DNA of 64,000 nucleotides, from positions 17,579,310 through 17,643,309 of the forward strand of contig NC_068352.1 in the NCBI RefSeq assembly GCF_014633365.1, given 5' to 3'. This document shows positions 11,731 to 22,543 of the stretch, piece after piece. Below the pieces are notes generated by a model. That model was not told where the DNA came from, did no database searches, and saw only the letters and a program-made list of their open reading frames with translations. Made by a program: the position numbers and the translations under genes. Each line of letters opens with the position of its first letter. Position 1 is the first letter of the stretch. The DNA is from Diospyros lotus (Eukaryota > Streptophyta > Magnoliopsida > Ericales > Ebenaceae).

Positions 11731-12966
11731 GTGTAGCGAGAGTATTCTTTCCTTCGACAAAACCTTCGGCTTCTTCAACTATTCCCCTTAGCTTTCCTCC
11801 AGCTAGTGCTGTCTTTGCCTTCTCGTTGCCTATTTTAACCCAAGTCAGGGACGACTCAACCTACTTCAGAATCAAAATCCCATCAAAAGAGTGCCTTTTC
11901 TCAACCTCAAGCTTCTTCCTTAATGCTAGTCCAAGTTCGTCAGCCTTAGGATCAATTTCCACATAACCAAAATAAGATTGTTCAGGTCCTAATTGTTCAA
12001 TTAGACCTTCTTCAACTGCATGTGGACCTTCACAATCTTGACCTTGCCTAGGATAGATGTTACAAGCATTGCCATTCTCAGCTCCAGCTTGTTTTATATT
12101 CAGCTTATTTAATGGATCCATATTTTGTTCCAAATTTGATTGTTCCTCAGATTTCGATAAGTCCAAAATCCAAGGAAAGGCTCCAACACCATCATCCGCA
12201 TCGATGGCTAGTCCTTTAGTCAGATTTGCCTGATCTCATGCTATTCCATCAGCATGTCTATCTCTTTGTTTCTTCTTCAGTGCTTCCAACGTTAATTCAA
12301 GGAGCTTGGAACTATCAGCAGCATGCTTGAGAGTCTTGGGCCGAAGCACCATCACCATTGGCCTCAACTCTTCGTTCAAGCCAATTATGAAGCTTGAAAC
12401 GAACTAGGCCTATGTCAAATAGGGGTTATGATCGAGCATCAAGGATATCAGCTCTTCAAACCTCAATTAGTACTCCATCACTGACCCTACCTCTTGATTT
12501 TATTGAACTCTTCCACCACATTAGACAAGCCCCGATCTCCAAACCTCTCCTTAGGCTGCCCCATTTTAAGGGACTCCTCTTGGTTAGAACTTCCACGATA
12601 ATCATCAAAGAATTCCGTGGGAAAGTTGTAATGATACTTCTTAGTTAGTATCATTGCAAACTCCTGCAATTGCTAATGTAACATATGGTTGAATTCCCTG
12701 CTCGTATCATGCACCACACTCCTTGTTTCCTTGTCCAATTGGTTGATCCCCATTTCCAACTTCTTTTCCCATGCCTAAGGCTTCTGGCCAAACTCCTCAT
12801 GTTTCCTATTATTCCCAGCTAAAAATACAGCCTTCTTTTGCTACCCTTGAGACTCCATTTGTCTCATGCATGAACTGCTCCCCATGGTTGACTTCTCACC
12901 AACAGAACACTACAAAGACCAAGGAGTAGGAGTTCTGTACATTCTTCTGTTAGATCAATTCCTGTA
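11731..12966 (-). pseudogene. LARD-1 gag core (broken)
   Basis: Minus-strand gag of LARD-1. Around 12,250-12,500 it reads RFEELISLMLDHNPYL, then FVSSFIIGLNEELRPMV and LRPKTLKHAADSS, the pattern of a Ty3/gypsy retrotransposon gag domain. Upstream (12,487-12,669) is QEFAMILTKKYHYNFP, repeated almost identically in LARD-2. Downstream is an acidic, variable stretch (11,861-12,166) ending at the inserted element. At least four in-frame stops are present. Plus-strand open frames here are shadows. The bounding base 12,966 is where an Athila LTR begins. Confidence 0.75.
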
Positions 12967-14567
12967 TGATAAAATCATAATTTTATAATTTTATTCTCCT
13001 TACATTTAGTCTATTTAATATGTTTTATGTCTTATGGTGTTTATTTGTGATAATCTTTTATGCATAAGACATTAGTGATAAAGTTTTAGTAAGTTATGTT
13101 TAAAAGCCAAAAATTCAGCATTTTTAATAATGACCTTCTAAGCTTCTTGCAGGTTTTTGACTTGGAAGAAATTCTAGAATGAAAACATTCTCTTCACTGA
13201 ACTTGAAGTAGACTTTCTGATCTTTCCATAATGGTATTATGGACCAAAATCCAATTTCGTTTGAGTTTTCAAACGTTACATTTAAAACAGTGTAGAAATC
13301 CGAAACTACAAGGCAGAATTCCTGCTCGAACCAGAAAATTAAAAAGGGCGTATCTAAGGCTTCCGATGTCCAATTGAGGTGATTCAAAAGCCCAAATTCA
13401 TCTACAAATCTCAAGCTACAATTTTTATGAAGGGACCAAAGTCAAGAAAAATCATTTTCCTATCCGAAAATGGTCTGAAATATATGCTGGAATTCTAGAG
13501 CTGTAAAATCAATTAGTTTTGCATGATTTGTGAAGTCTTATTCTAACTTCTAGAAGGAGTTAAATATCATGTGCCAAGCAACTAAAACATGTGCTGGAAT
13601 TCTAAGGAAGACTTTGAATTTGGTAGCCTAATTAAGTTAGGTAGCCTAATTTGATAAAGTTAGGAAGCCTAATTATGTTTCCCAACCTAATTGGATTGAA
13701 AATTGTAACCATGCTCTATAAAAGGGAGATGGATTGAGAGGAAGAGAAATGTAGAGAGAAAAGAAGATACTTATAGGTTTTTGCACTTCTTTCATCATGT
13801 TCGGCTAAGATCTATAAGTCGATTCAAGGAAATTTCATTACAACTTGCAAGTTTGTGAGATCATGCTCTTAATCTTATTTATTTTCCTATTCAAATATCT
13901 GTGCTTCTTTATATTTCATGTTAATGATTGCATGATTTAATTAATTCAAAAGGCCTATTAATTGATTGAATTATGTAGTCTATAGCTAAACTGAATCCAT
14001 AATTCGTAATTGTTATGATGTTCAATTGAAGTAGCAATTAAGAAAAACAATTATGATCCCAGTTTTTGTTACCTACTTAAGAGAAACATAGAATGAATTA
14101 AATAATTTGACGTTTGTCGATTATTATTCATCTTTAACTCCTTCTTTAGTTTGTAATGCTATCAATAAATTCATGGGGATTGCTTAATACCAATTGGTTT
14201 ATTGATAAGGATTAATTTGGGTGCTGGGCCGAGATTAATTAAATTAGAGAAGGTAAAACTTGTCTCGCTTGTTGACAATCTTTGGTTAAATATTTGATTA
14301 TAGAAAAATATATCTATTAGATATCAGTGATCAATTTGCAATCGTAAGTAATTTTTCCTTGACTCGATATTGTCTTCAATTAAAGTTTGTTACTTAATTC
14401 TATTTCTTTTGAATTATTCTACAACATTAAAATCCCCCCATTTTCCTTTTATTTTTAATTGTGATATTAGATTTGATTTACTAGTCTCTGTGGATCAATA
14501 TTTACTTGTCATTACTATTAATTATAAGTAGAGTAATTTTATTATTTGGTGCATTCGACACGCATCA
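12967..14567 (+). repeat. Athila-type 5' LTR
   Basis: About 1600 bp from TGATAAAATCATAATT to CGACACGCATCA, followed within seven bases by a primer-binding site. The same LTR occurs in inverse orientation at 30385-34977. The open frame on the minus strand at 13124-13414 recurs at 34530-34820 because both are LTR sequence, not a gene. A TATA-like sequence and GAGAGGAAGAG lie near 13,717-13,750 (ctataaaaggga), a plausible LTR promoter. Confidence 0.85.
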
Positions 14568-14573
14568 AGTTTT

Positions 14574-14591
14574 TGGCACCGTTGCCAGGGA
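14574..14591 (+). other. Primer-binding site, Athila type
   Basis: TGGCACCGTTGCCAGGGA lies seven bases after the LTR end. It is one or two changes from the TGGCGCCGTTGCCGGGGA site of Athila-like elements, thought to pair with tRNA-Asp. Confidence 0.75.
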
Positions 14592-14645
14592 CTAATGATA
14601 ATCAAATTTGGTATTTTTTTTTATGAATTTTAATAATAGTCAGTT

Positions 14646-15947
14646 GTGTTTTTACCTTTGTTTGTGAGTTTGTGTGTTTTTAGGTTCATAACCAGATCTT
14701 CTCGTCAAGGTGAATTGAAATTTGACTCGAAAATTGAAAGAACTATACACAAGTTGAGGAGAGAATCAACATCAAGCATCAATACAGCTTCAAAATTAAC
14801 TAGTAATTCAGGAGAAGAAGAAGTCATGACTGCAAATAACAAAACTTTGAAGGAGTTAGCTGCTCCTTATTTGAATCAACAACCCTTGTGTATTGAGTAC
14901 CCTAATTTAAACGTTGCTTTTGAATTAAAATCAGGACTCATACATTTGTTGCCTACTTTTCATGGTCTTGCAGGTGAGGATCCTCATAAGCATTTGAAGG
15001 AATTCCATGTCGTGTGTTCAAGCATAAGGCCACAAGGCATTTCAAAGGAGCAAGTGAAGCTACGAGCTTTTCCCTTTTCCTTGGCTGATTTGGCTAAGGA
15101 TTGGATGTATAACCATCCTTCAGGTTCAATCAACTCTTGGAATGAGATGAAGCGATTCTTTTTAGAAAAATATTTACCTACTTCACAACAGGCTAGCATA
15201 AGGAAAGAGATATATGGCATTCGACAGTACAATGGAGAGACCTTGTATGAATATTGGGAAAGCTTCAAGAAGTTGTGTGCAAGTTGTCCACATCATCAAA
15301 TCCCAAATCAACTCCTAATCCAGTACTTTTACGAGGGCTTGTTATCAATGGATAGAAATATGATTGATGCTGCCAGTGGAGGAGCATGGGTGGACAAGAC
15401 TCCAGAAGCTGCAAAGAATTTGATTTCCAATATGGCAGCCAATTCACAACAATTTGGGACGAGAATGGATCATGCACCAAGAAAAGTTAACGAGGTAAAT
15501 ACTTCTAGCCTTGAACGTCAAATTTCAAATTTAACTTCTTTGGTGAGACAAATGGCATTAAACAATGTTCGAGCTATCAAGGTATGGGGAATTTGCTCAG
15601 TTACTGTTCATATTACGGATATGTGCCCAACTTTGCAAGAAGAGCCAGTCCAGCAAGCCAATGCCATTGGAGGTTTTCCAGGGCAACCTCAACGACAATA
15701 TGATCCATATTCCAATTCCTACAACCCAAGTTGGCGAGACCACCTGAATTTGAGCTATGGGAATCAAGCTGCCCAAAATCGATATCAACCCCCATTCCAA
15801 TCAAGAAACAAGCAACCCAGCCTTCAAATACATCACTTGAGGAAATTGTTAAGGCACTGGCTACTAATACACAACAGTTTCAACATGAGACGAGAAGCAG
15901 TATTCAGAATCTGGAAAAACAAATCAGTCAACTGGCAACATCAATGA
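14646..15947 (+). pseudogene. Athila-type gag
   Basis: 433-aa frame with the retrotransposon gag domain: FHGLAGEDPHKHLKEFHVVC near residue 100, AFPFSLADLAKDWMY, then RFFLEKYLPTSQ and FYEGL. This forms the particle shell. The nucleic-acid knuckle near 15,590 reads WGICSVTVHITDMCP: the first Cys of CX2CX4HX4C has become Trp. The true frame shifts near 15,730 into the next frame, so residues after about 365 here are out of frame. The first ATG at 14646 is just after the primer-binding site; the real start may be at 14825 (MTANNKTLKELAAPYL). Confidence 0.85.
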
Positions 15948-16549
15948 GCAGGCTTGAAGCTCAAGGTTCTGAGAAATTTCCTTCCCAAACAGTTGTAAAT
16001 CCTCGAGAAAATGTAAGTGCCATTACTCTACAAAATGGAAAAGAAATTAACACCCATGTTCAAAATCCGGCAGATTTGGCCAAGAAGACTCAAAAGGATG
16101 AGGCAGGAAATGATGAGACGATCTCTTCAAAGGTAACCTCTCCAACAATTGTGCATAATTATTGTAAACCTATTCCTCTTCCTTTTCCTAGCAAGTTATC
16201 TAAATCTAAAAAGGAAGAACAAGACAAGGATATCCTTGAGACTTTCCGAAAGGTAGAAGTGAACATTCCTTTATTTGATGCCATTAAGCAAGTCCCAAGG
16301 TATGTAAAATTTCTTAAGGAACTGTGTACTACAAAGAAAAGGCTAAGAGGTGATGAAAAGATCAATGTAGGAGAGAATGTGTTAGCAGTAATTCAACATA
16401 AGTTACCTCCAAAATGTAAGGATCCAGGTACATTTACTATTCCATGTGTGATTGGAAATTCTAAGATTGAACGTGCCATGTTAGATTTAGGAGCATCCAT
16501 AAATGTCATGCCATATTCAATTTATGCATCTTTGAATTGGGTCCTTTGA
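15731..16549 (+). pseudogene. Athila-type gag tail and aspartic protease
   Basis: Continuation of the Athila polyprotein in another frame. A coiled-coil-like stretch (SIQNLEKQISQLATSMSRLE) lies near 15,900-15,960. The protease region follows, with KLPPKCKDPGTFTIPC and the active-site motif DLGASINVMP near 16,483, the form normal for Athila proteases. A frameshift near 16,540 (ends LNWVL) moves the reading into the frame at 16537. It processes the polyprotein in intact elements; here the frame is broken at both ends. Confidence 0.85.
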
Positions 16550-16942
16550 AACAAACAAGTGTAATAATTCAATTGGCTGACCGTTCTAATGCATACCCTG
16601 AAGGGGTAGTTGAGGATGTTTTGATGCAGGTTAATGAGCTAATTTTTCATGCTGATTTTTACATTCTGAATATAGAGGATAATGCTTCTTCAAATCCTGC
16701 TCCAATTTTGCTAGGAATGCCTTTTCTAAAAACAGCAAGGACAAAGATTGATTTTCATGATAGTACCCTTACTATGGAGTTCGATGGGGAGATTGTGACA
16801 TTTAAGAAATTTGAGGACAGAAGGTACCCTAATGATATTCAGTCTGCATTTTCTATTGATGTGGTTAATATTTTTGCACAAGAGATTTTTAAGTTGAGAC
16901 ATGAGGGAAAGACAAATGTAAAGATAAAGGACAAGAAAATCA
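16537..16942 (+). pseudogene. Athila-type post-protease region, truncated
   Basis: Reads QLADRSNAYPEGVVEDVLMQ, then PAPILLGMPFLKTA and TLTMEFDGEIVTFKKFEDRR, as downstream of the Athila protease. The open frame formally continues to 17013, but from 16,943 the DNA is a reversed piece of copia integrase, so the last 20-odd residues (from about NAHLSTVL) are not Athila. Reverse transcriptase and integrase of this Athila are absent. A second copy of this fragment lies at 27326-27604, minus strand. Confidence 0.8.
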
Positions 16943-17065
16943 AATCTAATGCCCATCTTTCTACAGTACTCATCAAAAGGACCACTGTATTCGACGACAT
17001 GGGCTCCGCCTAATTGTTTCCGTCATTATTCTCCTTACTCTTAGGCTGGGGGGGGGGGGGAGAAT
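16943..17065. other. Chimeric junction: antisense copia integrase piece plus copia 3' end
   Basis: Positions 16,943-16,990 match the reverse complement of the copia integrase at 24,067-24,117 (tctaatgcccatctttct ... ccactgtattcg). Then gggctccgcctaattg to the G-run and agaat matches the copia 3' end at 25,202-25,262. A copia LTR starts at 17066. The identical order occurs, inverted, at 27,210-27,325. Confidence 0.75.
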
Positions 17066-17353
17066 TGTTGGGTTCCAGCCCAATTTGTTAGGCTACCTAA
17101 CATTGTGCCTAATGTTAGCTTACCAAATTGTGCTTAATTTTTGGGCTTAACTTATGCCTTTTTTTTAGGGGAGGGAGGAGGTAAGGCTCAAGTATAAATA
17201 CCCCCCTCTCATAAGGTTTAAATGTGAGATCCAAGAAGAGAGACAAGGAAGCAAAGGCTTCAAAGTGAGGGTGTTTTGTGAGTGTCATTATAATGTTGTA
17301 TCACTTGAAAGAGAGTAGAGTGTGTAAGGATATTTTGTAATTATCAAGGTCCT
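17066..17353 (+). repeat. Copia-2 LTR, truncated
   Basis: Starts TGTTGGGTTCCAGCC after a polypurine tract (17 Gs then agaat). It matches about the first two thirds of the 489-bp LTR at 22544-23032 and stops at gtaattatcaaggtcc, where an LTR in the opposite orientation is joined. Confidence 0.8.
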
Positions 17354-17570
17354 TTCGGGAAAATAGGATAGAGATTTGAACAATCACGAAGCTCCTCAGA
17401 ATCATCTTTTCCCACCACCTAATAGAATACAAGCAAAAAATACAAGAGACATAAATTTAATGTAGAAAACCCTCAAAAAGCATAAGTTAGGCCCAAAATT
17501 AGGCACAATTTGGTAGCTTAACATTAGGCACAATGTTAGGTAGCTTAACAAATTAGGCTGGAACCCAACA
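17354..17570 (-). repeat. Copia-2 LTR, internally deleted
   Basis: 217-bp LTR in minus orientation, from TGTTGGGTTCCAGCC at 17570 to the end CCTATTTTCCC near 17354. It keeps both LTR ends but lacks about 270 bp of the middle, including the TATA-like tataaatacc region. The same deleted version occurs at 26701-26919. It is the 3' LTR of the gag-only copia at 17571-18246. Confidence 0.8.
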
Positions 17571-18246
17571 ATTCTCCCCTTATCTTCGGTGATGAAAATT
17601 TCGGATTGCGAAGACGAAGCTTGAAATCTTCTCATCTATTCGTTCAAAACAGCACCATTAACAAGTTACATCATCACTGCACCATTAGAAGCGGAGTTAC
17701 AAAGAGACATTCTGAATGTCTCCCAAGAGTCTGGTAAAGTACTGAGCAACCATAAAACTTGAATCTCATCATCAAACTTTACACCCATAGAAGACAACTG
17801 CTGCAAAATTCCTTGAAAATCACTCAAGTGATCGGAGATAGTACTATCTTCCTTATAGTGTAAATTCATCATCTTCTTAATCAAGAAGAGCTTGTTGTTG
17901 TTGGTGTTTTGAGCATATAGAGATTCAAGTTTCTCTCACAACGATTTTTGCATGCGTCTCAGCACAAATATGATCGAACACGTTGTCATCTCTCCATTGC
18001 CGAATAAAATCACATACTTGGGCATGTTCGAATTCCTACTCTTCATCGGTTTTCGATTCAGGCTTTTGTATAGTAAATACCGGTAGATGCCAACATTTCA
18101 CATAAAGGAGATCTTTCATTTTTCCCCTCCATACGTGATAATTGGTTCCATTCAGACTAATCATTCTGCTTGTACTAGCTTCCATCAAGCTTTAACTATT
18201 CATTGTGAATAGTAACCGTATATTGGAATAGTGTATGTACGTGAAT
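17571..18246 (-). pseudogene. Copia-2 gag, pol-less derivative
   Basis: Minus-strand gag. It starts MEASTSRMISLNGTNYHVWR near 18,183, passes FEHAQVCDFIRQWRDDNVFD and continues after a one-base frameshift near 17,930 in the frame 17666-17884 (MIKKMMNLHYKEDSTISDHL ... LLSTLPDSWETF). This is the plant copia gag (UBN2-type) fold. After ASNGAVMM it runs through the gag tail SSQSEIFITED straight into a polypurine tract and LTR, with no protease, integrase or RT. The frameshift is shared with the copy at 26086-26605. The leader is split by a hAT transposon. Confidence 0.82.
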
Positions 18247-18267
18247 CAGTGTTCTAAAACTCGGGCT

Positions 18268-18415
18268 GGGCGGCCGCCAACCGCGACGCTTTTGGGGGAG
18301 GCGGCCCATTTAGGCGGCCCCCCGACTAGGCGGTTCCAGGCGCGCCTAGGCGACCGAGGCGGCCGCCTAGCCACCAATCGTAGCCCTAGGCGGCCACCGC
18401 CTAGGCCTCCGCCCC
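18268..18415. repeat. hAT subterminal repeat array (5' side)
   Basis: Very GC-rich stretch with multiple copies, in both orientations, of aggcggcc / cgcctagg (for example ggcggcccatttaggcggcc and ggccgcctag). The 3' side mirrors it at 22,205-22,258. Likely transposase-binding sites by analogy with other hAT elements. Confidence 0.65.
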
Positions 18416-18429
18416 CCACACTTTTCTTC

Positions 18430-19483
18430 AGCTAAGCGCGTAGATCGTTTTTAGGGTTTACATTTCATTTCGTTTTCAGATTTCCCCCCCCTCCTCTCTC
18501 TCTCGCCTCTCGTTGTCTCATCTTGGTGCGTCGCCGGTTGCTCCCCTCCTCGCCGTCGCCGGACCCGCCGCCGCTGCTCGCTGGAACGACAACCTGTCTG
18601 GCCGCCTCTCTCACCGCACCACCTCTCTCATCGAGCAACCTCTCTGGTCGCCTCTCTTACTGGTCGCCTCTCTCACCGGCCACCGCACTGCCTCTCTCAC
18701 CAGCCTCCGACCGCCTCTCCTCTGTGTTCTGCCACCGCCGAGCCCCTTTCTCTCTCAGTCCGCCGCCTTCAAGCATCACTAACAGTATGTACTATGTATT
18801 TAAAACTATTTATTAACCATCATCTATGATTTTCAGATTTATTAACCATGTCTTTCACTAGCAATGTTTAGATTTTGTCTTCCACATGATTTTGATTTTC
18901 AGATTTGTGTTAGCCTCTCTCTCTTTTTTTCTTTTCCTTGATAAGTCACCTGATGATCCTTTCATTGATTCTTATTGAACCTCCTTAACACAAACTAGAC
19001 TTCATTACCCAAACTTACATTACATTACCTTTACCAGTAAATTCAGTGCACAAAGATAAAATTAATGCTATTTGCTGATTATTTTACCAGGGATGGAGAG
19101 GTTTGAAAGTTCTTAGTCCATTGGAAAGATCATCCTGATTATGATTCTACTTAGAATCTGTTAGGCTGTTAGCATTAGCAATGTTAAGTTCATGTGTTAG
19201 GCTGTTAGCTTTGATTTTCAGATTTGTGTTAGGCTATTAGCGATTTTCAGATTTGATTTTTAGATTTTATCTTCCACATGATTTTGATTTTCAGTTTCAG
19301 ATTTGTGTTAGGCTATTAGCAATGTTAAGTTCCTGTGTTAGGTTGTTAGCTTTGATTTTCAGATTTGTGTTAGGCTGTTAGCAATGATTTTGAGATTTGA
19401 TTTTCAGATTTTGTCTTCCACGTGATTTTCAGATTTGATTTTGACTTCCACATGATTTTCAGATTTGATTTTGTTCAGTTTAA
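18430..19483 (+). other. hAT 5' untranslated/promoter region with degenerate repeats
   Basis: Between the subterminal array and the transposase ATG. 18,480-18,780 is CT- and C-rich with long open frames but no recognised domain. 19,140-19,475 is built of degenerate repeats of gattttcagatttg and gtgttaggctgttagc, about ten partial units. No other gene is seen here. Confidence 0.6.
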
Positions 19484-21989
19484 GTGATGTCTGGAACGGG
19501 GAGTACGGAAGCATCGTTCGCTACCATCTCAATTCTTAAAAGGAAGTCAAATGATGTGGGGTGGGAGTATGGGATGCTAATTGATCCCAAGAATATGGAC
19601 AAAGTCAAATGCAAGTTATGCAGTAAGGTGATGTCTGGCGGTGTTTACCGAGTTAAAGAACACATTGGCCACATTTCTGGAAATGTGTCTGCATGTCCAA
19701 AAGCTTCTCCAGATGATAGAGACAAATGCAAGAATGCAATTGAGGAGGCAAGGAATAAAAAGAAGAATAAGAAAAAGGAAGAAGATCTGATGAGATCAAC
19801 AGTCAATATTTCTAAAAAGGGGGAAGGGAATGGCGATGATGAATTGCAAGAATTAGGGAGTAATAACCCACCCCGCACACTTGGCCCTATGGATAAATTT
19901 GCAAACTCCATCAGCCCTGAAGCTGGTTCAAGTGTAAAAATGACACAAAGACAACAAAATATCAATGAAGCACTCTTTAAAGAGAGGACACAAACAGTCC
20001 GTGAATATTGTGCTAGGTGGGTCTATGAGCACGGTATTCCTTTCAATGCCATTGATAATGACAGTTTCAAGTTGTTTGTTGAGGCAGTTGGTCAATTTGG
20101 GCCAAGTTTCAATCCTCCTAGTCAATACCAGTTGAGGGAAACGTTGCTAAAGGGGGAAGTTGACAGGATGAAAGGTTTGTTAAAGAAGCATGAAGAAGAG
20201 TGGGCAAGAAATGGGTGCTCCATTATGACAGATGCTTGGAGTGATAGAAAAAGAAGGAGCATCATGAACTTATGTGTTAATTCTAATGCAGGTACTGCTT
20301 TCCTTTCTTCTAAAGAATCTTCAGAGGAGGCACATACAAGTGAACTCATTTTTGAGTATGTGGACAAATGCATTGAGCAAGTTGGGCCACAAAATGTTGT
20401 CCAAGTGATAACTGACAATGCTGCCAACAATATGGGAGCGGCAAAGTTATTGAAGGTGAAGAGACCCAATATCTTTTGGACATCATGTGCTACTCACACC
20501 ATCAATTTAATGCTTGAAAGCATTGGAAAACTGCCAAGTTACAAAAAAGTCATTGATCAAGCCAAGAGTTTGACAATCTTTATTTATGCACATCATAAGA
20601 CCTTATCCTTAATGAGGTCATTTACAAAGAAGAGGGATATAGTGAGACCGGGTGTCACTAGATTTGCTTCTTCTTTCCTTACTCTACAAAGTTTAATGGA
20701 GAAAAAGAGCCAATTGAGGGCAATGTTTACTAGCTCTGAGTGGGAGGAGTGCAAGAGGTCAAAGACTGTTAAAGGGAAAGCAGCCTATGCAACTGTGTTA
20801 AGCATTGCTTTCTGGAATGGTGTGACTATATGTCTTAAGGTTTTTGCACCTTTGGTGAAGGTGCTTCGAATTGTTGATGCAGATAAGAAGCCTTCTATGG
20901 GCTTTTTATATGGAGAGATTAATCAGGCAAAAAAGGATATTAAGGAGGCCCTAAACAATCTTGAAAAGAACTATTTGCCTATTATGGAAATTATTGATGC
21001 AAGAGTGAAAGATAGGCTAGATAGTTCATTGCATTTTGCGGCTTACCTTTTGAATCCATATTATTTGTTCAAAGATATGGATATGCAATTTGATAATGAA
21101 CTGATGGATGGGTTTTTTTAATGCTGTGGAGATGTTTTTTTATGGTGATGATCGCATGCAAGGGCATATTTTAAATGTTGAGTTGCCAAAATATACTTGC
21201 AAATGAGGAGTTTTTGGAAAGTCATGGGCAATTCAAGGGTGTGCAACAAATGATGATAATTATAACCCAGGTATAAAATTCCTTTCTTTAATCCGTAGGA
21301 CTTTTTTTTTTTTTAGTTTCTATCGTATATTAGTTTAGTGTATAAATTTCAAATTTGTTTAACCTATGTAGTTAAATGGTGGATGACTTATGGAAATCAA
21401 ACACCAAACTTCCAACGAATGGCGAGAAGGATCCTCTCATTAACTAGTAGTTCATCCGGTTGTGAAAGAAATTGGAGTATTTTTGAAGGGGTTAGTGCAT
21501 ATTTTAAAGTGTTTTCAATATTTTAATCAATTAGTTATCTATCATTTATATTGAATTATTGATATTGCTTTCATTTTCTTCATATAGATACATACGAAGA
21601 AAAGAAATAGACTAGATGTTAATCGATTGAACAATCTAGTCTTTGTCCAATTTAATGCAAAACTGATGAACAAGCAAAAAAGGGAGAAGGAGAGGAATGT
21701 TGATGTGCTAGTTGCTAGTGATGCTAGTAATGCACAAGGATGGATCGTTGATGGAGAAGATGATGAAGAAATTGAGCCTGGTATGGGGCTCACTTGGGAA
21801 ATGGTTGGTGAAGCTTCTGGAGCAGACGACATGCTTCAACCTCGAAGAAGTTTTAGGATGAGAGAACTTCATGAAGATGATTTTCAATCAGAAGAAGAAG
21901 ATGAACAAGAGCATCATGAATTTGATTTTGAGTCTGATGAAGATCGTGTGCTAGAAGAATATGGAGAGGAAGAAGAAGAAATCCACTAA
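19484..21989 (+). pseudogene. hAT transposase (BED finger, RNase H-like core, dimerisation domain), disrupted
   Basis: Main exon 19484-21121 codes 545 aa. A BED zinc finger lies at about residues 20-75 (CKLCSKVMSGGVYRVKEH and later Cys). The catalytic core has TDAWSD near residue 248 and ITDNAANNMGAAKLL near 307. A one-base excess in a T run at 21,113-21,119 ends the frame, and a TGA follows near 21,206 (after PKYTCK). Conserved sequence continues to a donor at about 21,271. Exon 2 (about 21,371-21,490) carries SSSGCERNWSIFEG, the hAT dimerisation motif. Exon 3 (about 21,588-21,989) is a long acidic tail. Exon ends are inferred from GT/AG and frame. Long exon and two lesions suggest recent loss of function. 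Confidence 0.88.
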
Positions 21990-22277
21990 GATAACTAGAT
22001 ATTACTTAGATTCTTCATATATGTTTTAATGTTTATGTTGTATTATTGTTATTTTTGTCATCTTGACCTCAGTACTAATCTACAACAGTTTGTTTTTAAA
22101 GTTTTTTAATGTTTAAATTCATTATTTCACTTATTATTCCAACTTTGGTTTACTTGATATCAAATTGCATCAAAAAATTTAAAAAAAAAACACTATTTTC
22201 CAAGTCGCCGCCTAGGCGCTAGGCCCCAGTCGGGTGCCCGACTAGCGCCTAGCGCCTTTTAGAACACTGACGTGAAT

Positions 22278-22543
22278 AGTACACTAGGTAAGTTCTCATA
22301 AAAGAGAGGTGGGTCACAAACGAACACACTTAAGTATCAAGTCTTTTCTTAGCCAGAACTTTCCTAAATATGCAATTCGACTACACCACACTTAAATCCA
22401 ATAACCAAACATACAAGAAAGATGCTTTTAGCCAAGACAATTCTTTTCTGATGTGGAAGATCAAACAATGTTGCGACCACAGAACATACTAAGAATTTCC
22501 TGAAAAGAATTATACTTTCGTAACCAATAGCTCTGATACCACT
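22278..22543 (-). other. Copia-2 leader and primer-binding site
   Basis: Untranslated leader of the minus-strand copia. The primer-binding site is at 22531-22543; on the minus strand AGTGGTATCAGAG, complementary to initiator Met-tRNA, two bases after the LTR end CCCAACA. The leader matches 25773-26085 and 28118-28161 plus 30053-30227. Confidence 0.85.

Larger units (their letters stand above)
18247..22269 (+). mobile_element. hAT transposon, full length (4023 bp)
   Basis: Perfect 8-bp target duplication ACGTGAAT at 18239-18246 and 22270-22277. Terminal inverted repeat CAGTGTTCTAAAA at both ends. Subterminal regions carry repeated ccgcctagg and cgcctaggcg motifs (18,270-18,415 and 22,205-22,258), typical binding-site arrays. 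It encodes a BED-finger hAT transposase (19484-21989), now disrupted. It sits in the leader of the minus-strand Copia-2; the copy at 25773-26085 has the uninterrupted leader. Confidence 0.95.

Noticed and set aside
18235..18816. Arg/Pro-rich open frames in the hAT 5' region
   Set aside because: GC-rich subterminal repeats and CT-rich leader give long frames by composition; frames overlap on the same strand without domain evidence.
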